Source of the DNA: Acidimicrobiales bacterium
GTDB lineage: Bacteria > Actinomycetota > Acidimicrobiia > Acidimicrobiales > Aldehydirespiratoraceae
NCBI GenBank assembly: GCA_029246685.1
Contig: JAQWMR010000015.1
Span: 62,001-126,000 of the forward strand
Length of the DNA: 64,000 bases
Direction of reading: 5' to 3'
The position numbers were made by a program, and so were the translations under genes. The first letter of the stretch is position 1, and every line of letters begins with the position of its first letter. The notes under the pieces are model-generated. The model did not search any database and was not told the DNA's origin. It saw only the letters and a list, made by a program, of their open reading frames with translations. Shown piece by piece: positions 1 to 8,316 of the stretch.

Positions 1-69
1 CCGAGCGGCCCGCCTCCCACTCCCGACCCCGACGCCGGCGACCCTGGTCGCCTGCCCGGATTGGACTGA
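1..69 (+). CDS. C-terminal tail of an upstream gene (partial)
   Basis: A frame that enters from outside the window ends in RLPGLD and a TGA at 67-69, two bases before the next start codon. The 22 visible residues are rich in Pro, Asp and Gly, as in a disordered tail, and third positions are mostly G or C. Too little is visible to name the protein. The tight spacing suggests it is cotranscribed with the hemolysin III gene. Confidence 0.4.
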   Translation, partial: PSGPPPTPDPDAGDPGRLPGLD

Positions 70-71
70 TC

Positions 72-761
72 ATGACCACCGTCTCCCCCACCGCTGACGC
101 CGCCTCCGCCGCTGTTGATCACCCGGACCACAAGCCGGTTCTGCGGGGTCGGTCGCACGAATACGCGTTCGTCGTCGCGATCACCTTGGCGCTGATCATG
201 ATCGTGGCCGCCCCGGGCATCGTGCCCCGCTTCGTCGTCGCGCTCTACGTCGCCGCGATCGCCGGGCTGTTCGGCATCAGTGCGCTCTATCACCGTGTGG
301 ACTGGGCCCCCGCGGCCCGGGTCCGCATGAAGCGGCTCGACCACTCGTTGATCTTCATTGCGATCGCCGGCACCTACACGCCGATCGCGGCGTTTGCGTT
401 GTCCCCGAGCGTCGCTCGTGTCGTGCTTCCGATCGTCTGGGGCGGCGCGCTGCTCGGCATCGCGACCCGCAACCTCTGGCCCGATGCTCCAAAGCCGCTC
501 ACTGCGGCGCCCTACGTAGCCGTGGGCTGGGTTGCCGTCTTCGTGATGGTCGACATGTGGCGGTCACTCGGCGTCGCCGGCTTCACGCTCGTGAGCGTCG
601 GCGGGCTGCTCTACACGGCCGGGGCCGGGATCTATGCCTTTCGCCGTCCGAACCCGTGGCCCCGTCTCTTCGGCTACCACGAGGTCTTTCACTTGCTGGT
701 GGTCGGCGGAGCCGCGCTGCACTACGTCAGTGTGGCTTTCGTCGCGCTCCCGAAGGCGTAG
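72..761 (+). CDS. hemolysin III / PAQR-family membrane protein
   Basis: A 229-residue, mostly hydrophobic protein with about seven membrane segments, matching the YqfA/hemolysin III family (PAQR superfamily). The family pattern is clear: SALYHR near residue 75, LDHSLIF followed by IAGTYTP near 90-105, and a C-terminal GYHEVFHLLVV...HY block. The conserved His, Asp and Ser residues of these blocks are the zinc-site residues in the PAQR superfamily. The bacterial members' real role is uncertain despite the name. The start lies two bases after the stop of the preceding frame, and no strong ribosome site is visible, so translational coupling is likely. Confidence 0.88.
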   Translation: MTTVSPTADAASAAVDHPDHKPVLRGRSHEYAFVVAITLALIMIVAAPGIVPRFVVALYVAAIAGLFGISALYHRVDWAPAARVRMKRLDHSLIFIAIAGTYTPIAAFALSPSVARVVLPIVWGGALLGIATRNLWPDAPKPLTAAPYVAVGWVAVFVMVDMWRSLGVAGFTLVSVGGLLYTAGAGIYAFRRPNPWPRLFGYHEVFHLLVVGGAALHYVSVAFVALPKA

Positions 762-764
762 GCC

Positions 765-929
765 TCAGGCCGCAGCGCCCACACGAATCTGGTCGCGGAT
801 CTCGTCGAGTTCGGCGCGGCTTGCCGACAGTTCGGCGATGGAGGCGTCGCTGCGGCGGAGCTCCTGATGGGCGTTCCAGCGGCTGGTCAGGCTGGCGAGG
901 AGGTCGTCGAAGGAGGGGGTGTTCTTCAT
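765..929 (-). CDS. small hypothetical protein (54 aa)
   Basis: A 54-residue reading frame beginning MKNTPSFDDLLASL and ending QIRVGAAA. It is mainly helical in character, with a charged heptad-like middle (RRSDASIAELSASRAELDEI), and has no membrane segment. Two things support it as real: codon third positions are strongly G/C, and a TACAGT box lies exactly six bases before the ATG, the arrangement seen at many other starts here. It converges on the hemolysin III gene three bases after that gene's stop. No family was recognised. Confidence 0.6.
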   Translation of the reverse strand: MKNTPSFDDLLASLTSRWNAHQELRRSDASIAELSASRAELDEIRDQIRVGAAA

Positions 930-935
930 GACCCC

Positions 936-941
936 ACTGTA
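936..941 (-). promoter_or_regulatory. -10 box of a leaderless promoter (54-aa gene)
   Basis: TACAGT on the minus strand, six bases before the ATG at 929. The spacing implies that transcription starts at or next to the start codon. Confidence 0.45.
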
Positions 942-1031
942 CGGATCCCTTCGCCGTGATACCTATCGATTCTCGGGCCATACGCACTATGATGCCGTGG
1001 TTCTGTAGGTGACTCTCTCTCTTGACTTTGG

Positions 1032-1037
1032 TATCAT
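1032..1037 (+). promoter_or_regulatory. -10 box of a leaderless promoter (Lrp gene)
   Basis: TATCAT followed by seven bases and then the GTG at 1045. This decides the choice of start over the earlier in-frame GTG at 1009, which would place the box inside the gene. Confidence 0.5.
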
Positions 1038-1044
1038 CGGGATC

Positions 1045-1518
1045 GTGCCCTGGACACCTCCGAAACCGATCGACCCAATCAACCGTCGTATCCTCGAGGA
1101 ACTCGCGGCCGACGGGCGGTTGAGCATGCGCGAACTCGGTGAGCGGATCGATCTGTCTGGCCCGGCAACAACGGAGCGGGTCCGCAGGCTCGAGCGCGAT
1201 GGCGTGATTCGCGGCTACCGAGCGATCGTGGATCCCGATGCCTTCGGCTACCCGATGCTGGTCGTCATCCGCATCCACTCCGCCGGTCCTCGCGCGGCCG
1301 AAATCGACCGCGTCGCTCGTGAGACACCCGAAGTCGTCGAGTGTCACCGGGTCACCGGAAGCGAGAGCCATGTGATCCGCGTGCGAGTCCGCGACGTCGA
1401 TCACCTCAACGAGATCGTCGAGCGCTTCTGGGAGTTCGGTGACACGATCACGAACGTGGTCACCACCACGCCGGTGGTCCTGCGCGATGTTCCGTTCACA
1501 TCGCCGGCAAGCCGCTGA
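1045..1518 (+). CDS. Lrp/AsnC-family transcriptional regulator
   Basis: A 157-residue regulator of the Lrp/AsnC family. Residues about 8-60 form the helix-turn-helix, with the typical opening IDPINRRILEELAADGRLSM and the recognition part RVRRLERDGVIRGYRA. The remainder is the RAM ligand-binding domain, usually bound by an amino acid. The GTG at 1045 is chosen because a TATCAT box lies seven bases upstream and because the family starts close to its helix-turn-helix; an in-frame GTG at 1009 would add 12 residues. It converges on the ABC permease gene ending at 1519. Its targets are not visible, though the neighbouring exporter is a natural candidate. Confidence 0.9.
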   Translation: MPWTPPKPIDPINRRILEELAADGRLSMRELGERIDLSGPATTERVRRLERDGVIRGYRAIVDPDAFGYPMLVVIRIHSAGPRAAEIDRVARETPEVVECHRVTGSESHVIRVRVRDVDHLNEIVERFWEFGDTITNVVTTTPVVLRDVPFTSPASR

Positions 1519-2331
1519 TCAGGGGTTGCGGCGCTTCAGTTCGTAGCTCGCCCACGCCATCGTCAGGGCCAGCCCGACGACGATAGCCAGCAGACCCGGC
1601 CACGTCTGATCCCAGGTGACCGGACCGATGAAGCCCTGACGGGTGAGTCGGAGGACGTTGGTGACCGGGTTGAACCGGGCGAACTGGTGCATCCATCCGG
1701 TCAGGAGCGTGATCGGAACCTGGCCGATCGACGGGAACATCAGGAGGAACGAGAACATCTGCACGATGGCCATCGCCTTCGTGTTGCCGATCCGTAGGAC
1801 GACGGCCAGGCCGAAGGCGCCGAACACCAGCGCTCCCCCGATTCCGCCGACATAGGCCAGCACCACGCCGAGGACGCCACCCTGGATGTCGAGACCTTGG
1901 AAGAACGCTGCGATCAACACCACCATCGTCAACGGGATGACGGCCCGGACAACCGTGTAGACGAGCGGGGCGACGAGGATGGCGCTCCGCCGGATCGGGC
2001 TGACGAGCAGCCGGTCGATGAAGCCGGTTTCGAGGTCGTTGGCCATTGCCCCAGCGGTGCCCACCCCGGCAAACGACGCTCCCTGAAGCATCGCGAACGC
2101 AGCGACCCAGTTGACGATGTTGTCGGTCGGATACCCCTCGACCCGGGTGATGCCGTCGAAGCTCCCGGTGAACGCCACCACGAAGAAGACCGGCATGACG
2201 ACCATCGGCAGGACGATCGCCGGAATCCGCACGAATCGCGTGAGGTTGCGCTGCGCCATCGTCCCGACCGTGGGCCAGAACGGCGCGATGCGCATCGTCT
2301 CCGAGGCGTCGGTGGCGGAGATGGTGGTCAT
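1519..2331 (-). CDS. ABC-2 type exporter permease (second subunit)
   Basis: A 270-residue permease with about six membrane segments, of the ABC-2/DrrB type. The cytoplasmic motif DLETGFIDRLLVSPI (about residues 95-110) is the coupling region typical of daunorubicin-resistance-like exporters. It is a paralogue of the permease encoded just upstream, which carries the matching IDIETGFFDRLISSPV. Its ATG overlaps the end of that gene by four bases, so ATPase, permease 1 and permease 2 form one operon. Two different permeases with one ATPase suggest a heterodimeric membrane domain. The substrate cannot be inferred. Confidence 0.9.
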   Translation of the reverse strand: MTTISATDASETMRIAPFWPTVGTMAQRNLTRFVRIPAIVLPMVVMPVFFVVAFTGSFDGITRVEGYPTDNIVNWVAAFAMLQGASFAGVGTAGAMANDLETGFIDRLLVSPIRRSAILVAPLVYTVVRAVIPLTMVVLIAAFFQGLDIQGGVLGVVLAYVGGIGGALVFGAFGLAVVLRIGNTKAMAIVQMFSFLLMFPSIGQVPITLLTGWMHQFARFNPVTNVLRLTRQGFIGPVTWDQTWPGLLAIVVGLALTMAWASYELKRRNP

Positions 2332-3140
2332 GCGTCGCGGAGCCGTCCGAGATGCGCCCGGTACGAGATGCTGAGCGAAACGAAGGCGATCAGGATTGTG
2401 ATACTCACGGCCTGACCGAAATCGGACCAGCTCCAGCCGGAGATGACCAGCTCCCGCGTCGGGTTGATGATCAGGCTGAAGGGGTTGAGTTCCGCAGCTG
2501 TCTGATACCAGCCCCGCATCAACTCGGTCGGGAAGAAGGCCGAGCTGATGAATATCGCGACGAAGATCAGCGGGAACATCGCCTGTGTCGCTTCAGAACT
2601 CCCTGTGCGGAGGGCGACCGCGAGACCGAAACCGCTCAACGCGACGGCCAAGAGGATGGAGACGATCACGATGGCGATCGCTCCGGCGATGCCGCTCTTC
2701 ACCGGCGCCCCGAACACGAGAAACACGATCATCAGGAAGACCGCTTGCACCGCGGCGGCGGAGGCAGCGCCGGCAACCCGCCCGATCAGGACGGACTGGC
2801 GGGCAACGGGGCTGGAGATCAGCCGGTCGAAGAATCCGGTCTCGATATCGATCGCCATGTCGCTCCCGGCGTTGGCGGCATTGAACGCGATCCCCTGCAG
2901 AATCGCCGACGGCAGGATGAACTGCAGAAACGAGTCGACCTCGGGAAACGCCGGCAGATCGATCGCCTGGGAGAACTGCGACGCATAGACCGCGGCCATC
3001 ACCAGCGGAAAGAACAGCCCGGGTATGAAGTTGGCCGGATTGCGGAATGTCGCGATCGTCGCGCGAACGGACAGCGCCCAGATCTGCTCCGCCGCGACGA
3101 GAATGCGCTGCCTCGACGGTTCGATCGCGACAGCCCCCAT
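2328..3140 (-). CDS. ABC-2 type exporter permease (first subunit)
   Basis: A 270-residue ABC-2 permease with about six hydrophobic segments and the IDIETGFFDRLISSPV coupling motif near residue 100. It starts exactly where the ATPase gene ends (a one-base overlap, TGATG style) and overlaps the next permease by four bases, so the three proteins should be made together. DrrB-type permeases act with DrrA-type ATPases in export of drugs, lipids or glycans. No substrate clue was found. Confidence 0.9.
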   Translation of the reverse strand: MGAVAIEPSRQRILVAAEQIWALSVRATIATFRNPANFIPGLFFPLVMAAVYASQFSQAIDLPAFPEVDSFLQFILPSAILQGIAFNAANAGSDMAIDIETGFFDRLISSPVARQSVLIGRVAGAASAAAVQAVFLMIVFLVFGAPVKSGIAGAIAIVIVSILLAVALSGFGLAVALRTGSSEATQAMFPLIFVAIFISSAFFPTELMRGWYQTAAELNPFSLIINPTRELVISGWSWSDFGQAVSITILIAFVSLSISYRAHLGRLRDA

Positions 3141-4090
3141 CAGGCCGGCTCCGCCCCTTCGAGGCGCCGACCGGTTGCCTCGGCGAACACATCGTCGAGG
3201 CTCGGCGAGTCCAGCTCGACGTGGGCGACCGAGACGCCTTGCTCGTCGAGCGAGCGGACCACATCGGCCATGCGGCTGGCGCCACCGCGCAATCCGATCG
3301 CCAAGCGGCCGGCCCGGGCCGGTCGAGCCTCGCCGAACGTCGCGAGCACGGACGTCGCAATGTCGCTCATCACGTCGTCAGCCAGCTCGATCCGTAGCGT
3401 CGGATCGCCAACCTGTTCTTTGAGCGTGGTCGGGTCGCCTTCGCGAACGATTCGGCCGCCGTCGATGATCGCTATTCGGCCGGCGAGCTGGTCGGCTTCC
3501 TCCAGGTACTGCGTGGTGAGGAAGACAGTCGTGCCGTCGTCGTTCAGCGCACGGACCTCTTCCCAGACCGCCTGGCGACTGGTGGGATCGAGGCCGGTCG
3601 TGGGCTCGTCCAGGAACAGCACGGTGGGGCGATGGATGAGAGCGAGCGCGAGGTCGAGGCGACGGCGCATACCGCCGGAGTACTCCCCCACCCGTCGATC
3701 AGCGGCGGCGGTGAGGCCGACGCGCTCGAGGAGCTGGCCGGCTCGAACCGTGCCTTCCTTGCCACCGAGCCCGTGCAGCACCGCCTGCAGGCGCAACAAC
3801 TCGTTGCCCGTCATGAGCGGGTCGATCGCCGCATCCTGGAGCGCGACGCCGATCGAGCGGCGCACCGCAGTCGCCTCGGAGACGACATCGAAGCCCGCAA
3901 CCCGAGCGGACCCGGCGGTAGGACGCAGGAGCGTGACGAGCATGCGCACGGTCGTGGACTTGCCCGCGCCATTCGGGCCGAGGAAGCCGAAGATCTCGCC
4001 GGCATCAACTTCGAGGTCGATCCCGTCGACGGCGCGAAGGTCACCGAACTCACGAACGAGACCGGAGGCCTCCACTGGCTTCGCGCTCAT
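3140..4090 (-). CDS. ABC exporter ATP-binding subunit (DrrA-like)
   Basis: A 316-residue ATPase. Walker A GPNGAGKST is at about residues 38-46, the signature YSGGM at 137-141, and Walker B VLFLDEP at 157-163. The switch region reads TTQYLEEAD, with Gln in place of the usual His, which is normal in the daunorubicin-resistance DrrA subfamily. The roughly 100-residue C-terminal extension is also typical of DrrA. An AGGGGG ribosome site precedes the ATG. The gene leads the exporter operon and lies 70 bases downstream of the ftsB-like gene, so it may have its own promoter. Confidence 0.93.
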   Translation of the reverse strand: MSAKPVEASGLVREFGDLRAVDGIDLEVDAGEIFGFLGPNGAGKSTTVRMLVTLLRPTAGSARVAGFDVVSEATAVRRSIGVALQDAAIDPLMTGNELLRLQAVLHGLGGKEGTVRAGQLLERVGLTAAADRRVGEYSGGMRRRLDLALALIHRPTVLFLDEPTTGLDPTSRQAVWEEVRALNDDGTTVFLTTQYLEEADQLAGRIAIIDGGRIVREGDPTTLKEQVGDPTLRIELADDVMSDIATSVLATFGEARPARAGRLAIGLRGGASRMADVVRSLDEQGVSVAHVELDSPSLDDVFAEATGRRLEGAEPA

Positions 4091-4160
4091 CGATCCCCCT
4101 GCAGCGTGGTCCGATCACGGTACCGGCTGTTCAATTCAGGTCGGTCATTCGCGACCGTTC

Positions 4161-4478
4161 TCAGGGTGTTGGATCCGTCACACATCCCTCGAGACCAGGG
4201 ATGGCGTAGAGCTCTTCGCCGGGCTCGACGTAGAAGCTCCGGCAGCGAGCGGCAACGTCGAGGCCATCCTCACCGAGGATGCCCTCGATATCGGACTCGA
4301 TGCGGTCGATCTCAGCCTGTAAAGCGTCGCGGCGCGTGTTGGCTTCGCCCAGCTCGTCACGCTGGTCGAACCAGTTGCCGACCGGGATCGCGGCGAGGCC
4401 CACACCCACCGACAGGGTGACGGCAGCAAGCGCGGCCCGCACGATGCGGCCGGAACGGAGGGCGGGTGTGTCAGTCAC
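4161..4478 (-). CDS. FtsB/DivIC-type septum formation initiator
   Basis: A 105-residue bitopic protein: a short N-terminus, one membrane segment at about 13-33, a predicted coiled coil at about 38-66 (ELGEANTRRDALQAEIDRIE), and an outer part with RSFYVEPGEELYAI, which resembles the family's A.E..G.V.PGE..Y pattern. FtsB/DivIC works with FtsL and FtsQ in the divisome. Position supports the call, since in Actinobacteria this gene typically follows eno, here nine bases after it. It is likely expressed from the eno promoter. Confidence 0.85.
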   Translation of the reverse strand: MTDTPALRSGRIVRAALAAVTLSVGVGLAAIPVGNWFDQRDELGEANTRRDALQAEIDRIESDIEGILGEDGLDVAARCRSFYVEPGEELYAIPGLEGCVTDPTP

Positions 4479-4487
4479 GACGGCGGA

Positions 4488-5795
<1,308 letters not shown>

Positions 5796-5798
5796 TCA

Positions 5799-5804
5799 AT
5801 GTTA
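5799..5804 (-). promoter_or_regulatory. probable eno -10 box
   Basis: TAACAT on the minus strand, about 30 bases upstream of the eno GTG. It leaves a short leader containing the AGAAGG ribosome site, so eno seems to be one of the conventionally translated genes here. Confidence 0.35.
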
Positions 5805-5830
5805 CCGACCATCGCGCGCAGCGTGAGGTA

Positions 5831-5849
5831 TTCGCGCGATCCGCGCGAA
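5831..5849. terminator. stem-loop in the mazG-eno gap (1 of 2)
   Basis: Perfect 8-bp arms TTCGCGCG and CGCGCGAA around an ATC loop. It abuts a second perfect hairpin at 5850-5869. It probably ends the mazG transcript, although no T-run follows on the minus strand. Confidence 0.45.
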
Positions 5850-5869
5850 GGTCGGAGGATCCTCCGACC
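5850..5869. terminator. stem-loop in the mazG-eno gap (2 of 2)
   Basis: A perfect 20-bp palindrome with half-site GGTCGGAGGA, immediately next to the hairpin at 5831-5849. It may be a terminator hairpin or a protein-binding site upstream of eno. Confidence 0.45.
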
Positions 5870-5933
5870 GCCGGGATCCCGATCAGTTTCGCACTGCGGC
5901 GCAGCGATCGCTAGTCGCTTCGTCCGCCGATGG

Positions 5934-7370
5934 TCAGGCCGACTCGATCTCCTTGGCCCGGCGCCAAAGTGCTTCGAGTTCCTCCACCAGCGCGTCAGCA
6001 ATCACGACACTGTCCGCAGCGGCCAACTCTTCGACCGTTCGGAAACGGCTTACAAACCGGTTCCCGGCACCGCGAAGCGCGGACTCAGGATCGACGTCGA
6101 GGCGGCGAGCCACCTGCACGGCGGCGAAGAGAAGATCGCCGACCTCGTGCTCCGACGGGTCCTCGCGCACCTCGGCAAGCTCGTCCTCCACGTCCGCGTA
6201 GGCCGCCTCGGGACCGCCGTCCCAGTCGAAGCCGACTCCGGCGGCTCGCTTCTGCGTCTTGAGCGCGAAGAGCAGTGCCGGTAGCGCAGATGGGATCCCG
6301 TCCATGGCCGAGTCCCGGCCCTTTTCCTCCCGCTTGATCGCCTCCCAGTTGGAGACGACCGTGTCCGCGTCGTCGGCTTGGACGTCGCCGAACACGTGCG
6401 GATGACGGAGGACGAGCTTGTCGTGCACGCCCTGCGCGACGTCGGCCGCCGTGAAGGCGCCCCGCTCCGACGCAAGTCTCGCGTGGAAGAAGATCTGGTA
6501 GAGCAGGTCGCCGAGTTCCTCCGCCAGGTGCTCGTCGAGCTCCGGGTCGTACTCGTCGTCGTCGAGCGCGGCACGAGCATCGATTGCCTCGAGCGTCTCG
6601 TGGGTCTCCTCGAGGAGGTGTTGGCGCAGCGAGGCGTGCGTCTGCTTGCGATCCCAAGGACACTGCTCCCGCAGCACGCGGACGAGTTCCTCGAATCGGG
6701 CGAACTCCGGCGCCACAGGCGACGGCAGACGGCCGATCCACAGCGACGTCAGGTGGTCGGCCTCGACCCCCCGGTCGAGATCCGCCCAATCGACGGAGAA
6801 CACCGACTCCGTGTCGAGACCGAGATGTTGGAGGACGATGGTCTCCGTTGGAGGTTCTTCGACCGCCAGCTTGATGTCGGACAGGACTGCCTTCGAGTGA
6901 CAGTGGGCGACGAGAAACGGCCCGTCCCGGCCGGCGACCTGCTCCGCGAACCGATGTCCGTCGATGAGGGTGACATTGGACTCGATGGGGTCGCCCATCT
7001 TCTGCCAGACGAGGTCGAGGAACGACACCGCCGGGAGTTCCATCACCGTCACGCCTGCCGCGCCGGCTCGTTCCCGCAGGATCGCGACGCTTCGCTCGAG
7101 GACGAGCGGCGAGCCGGGCACCGCGTAGACGAGATCTCCGTTCGCCGCCTCGTCGATCAAGCGCGTCGCGATCGCCTCGTAGACCTCATCGAACGTGTCG
7201 GCTTGGTCGTAGACCTCGTCGAACGACGTCGCCGCACCCATCACCACGGCCGCGGGGTGCTGCTTCGTGCGCACGAAGCGGGCAGTCGCTCCGTCGATGG
7301 CCGCCTGCGTTTCCGGCGTGATCAGCGAGGCGTCCGCCGGGCCGAGCCCGATGACCGTGATCACGCCCAC
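5934..7370 (-). CDS. mazG: YabN-type fusion: tetrapyrrole-methylase-like domain plus MazG nucleotide pyrophosphohydrolase
   Basis: A 478-residue two-domain protein like Bacillus YabN. Residues about 1-215 resemble the SAM-dependent tetrapyrrole methylase fold (ITVIGLGPAD at the start, YAVPGSPLVLERSV near 80). From about 225 there is a MazG domain beginning RFEELVRVLREQCPWDRKQTH and carrying the EETHE metal-binding motif, with a second degenerate MazG repeat towards the end. MazG hydrolyses NTPs to NMPs and PPi and removes abnormal nucleotides. The start lies nine bases after the stop of the parvulin gene, so the two are probably cotranscribed. Confidence 0.93.
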   Translation of the reverse strand: MGVITVIGLGPADASLITPETQAAIDGATARFVRTKQHPAAVVMGAATSFDEVYDQADTFDEVYEAIATRLIDEAANGDLVYAVPGSPLVLERSVAILRERAGAAGVTVMELPAVSFLDLVWQKMGDPIESNVTLIDGHRFAEQVAGRDGPFLVAHCHSKAVLSDIKLAVEEPPTETIVLQHLGLDTESVFSVDWADLDRGVEADHLTSLWIGRLPSPVAPEFARFEELVRVLREQCPWDRKQTHASLRQHLLEETHETLEAIDARAALDDDEYDPELDEHLAEELGDLLYQIFFHARLASERGAFTAADVAQGVHDKLVLRHPHVFGDVQADDADTVVSNWEAIKREEKGRDSAMDGIPSALPALLFALKTQKRAAGVGFDWDGGPEAAYADVEDELAEVREDPSEHEVGDLLFAAVQVARRLDVDPESALRGAGNRFVSRFRTVEELAAADSVVIADALVEELEALWRRAKEIESA

Positions 7371-7379
7371 TGTCGCGAC

Positions 7380-8276
7380 TCAGTTGGCGACGACGGCCAG
7401 AACGTTGGGGTCCGAATCCCACACGCCGTACTGCGGGTCGACATCCACGTCGCGGGTGATCGCCGCTTCCTGATAGTCGAGGAACTCTTGCGTCTCGAGC
7501 AGGGCTGCCTCGATCGCGTCAGAATCCTCGGACGGCGAATTACCGAAGCTGTCGACGAGAATGACGTGCCAGCCGAACTGGCTCTCGGTCGGCGCCGAGA
7601 CGCCGCCCTCCTCAGTCGCCGCCGCACCGGCGGTGAACTCCGGGACGAACGTGGCCGGGTCGACGCAGCCGAGCGCACCGCCGTTGGGGCCGGATGGGCC
7701 GGTGGACAGCTCGGCCGCCAGCGCGCCGAAGTCCTCGCCCTGATCGATCCGATCGATGATGGCCAGCGCCTCGTCCTCGGTGTCGACCAAGATGTGGCTG
7801 GAGCACAGCAGGACCGGCCACACCGGCTCGACGCCGCTCGTCACGAGGTAGTCGATGACGATCGGGATGAGCGCGTTGCCGCGCACCGCGAGCTCGTATT
7901 CGAACGTGTCGGCATCGGGGACGTTGTCCTCGACGGTGGGGTCGGGAGACCGGAAGCCTTCGATTTCCGCTTCGGAGGCTGCGAAGAACGACTCGTCGAC
8001 CTCGTAGCCCCGCACCGCGAGCTCGGCGTAGAAGATCTCCGTACGGGCCCAGCTCGTGATGGCTTGCGCTGCTTCGGCCTTGCCCAGCGTCTTGAGGTTC
8101 TCTCCGGCGAGCTCGACGCCGGAGATCACGGCTGCGATCTCCACCACCTCCGACTGGGTGATCGAGTCACCACCATCGACTTCGGCAACGGGCTCGTCGT
8201 CGCCACAGGCGGAGGCGACCACCACGAAGACGGCGGCGAGAGCGGCGAAGCGGATGCGGGACGAAATGCGGTTCAC
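7380..8276 (-). CDS. peptidyl-prolyl isomerase lipoprotein (SurA/PpiC-like)
   Basis: A 298-residue secreted protein. The N-terminus is a lipoprotein signal with lipobox VVASAC (Cys24), so it should be anchored on the outer face of the membrane. An N-terminal SurA-like helical part is followed by a parvulin domain at about residues 160-250 (CSSHILVDTEDEALAI, then DFGALAAELSTGPSGPNGGALG and FGWHVILVD). It likely helps fold exported proteins. The GTG start is favoured because it gives the basic n-region NRISSRIR. It lies between mfd upstream and mazG downstream on the same strand. Confidence 0.88.
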   Translation of the reverse strand: MNRISSRIRFAALAAVFVVVASACGDDEPVAEVDGGDSITQSEVVEIAAVISGVELAGENLKTLGKAEAAQAITSWARTEIFYAELAVRGYEVDESFFAASEAEIEGFRSPDPTVEDNVPDADTFEYELAVRGNALIPIVIDYLVTSGVEPVWPVLLCSSHILVDTEDEALAIIDRIDQGEDFGALAAELSTGPSGPNGGALGCVDPATFVPEFTAGAAATEEGGVSAPTESQFGWHVILVDSFGNSPSEDSDAIEAALLETQEFLDYQEAAITRDVDVDPQYGVWDSDPNVLAVVAN

Positions 8277-8316
8277 GAGGGGTGAAGGCTATCGGTCGCT
8301 TGGGGGTGAAACGGGA

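Noticed and set aside
2352-4322. A 656-codon open frame opposite the ABC exporter operon.
   Set aside because: It is antisense to three well-supported genes, the product is Arg/Asp/Gly-rich without any motif, and it is explained by the high GC content.
6378-8285. A 635-codon open frame opposite mazG and the parvulin gene.
   Set aside because: Antisense shadow of two recognised families, with shadow-like composition.
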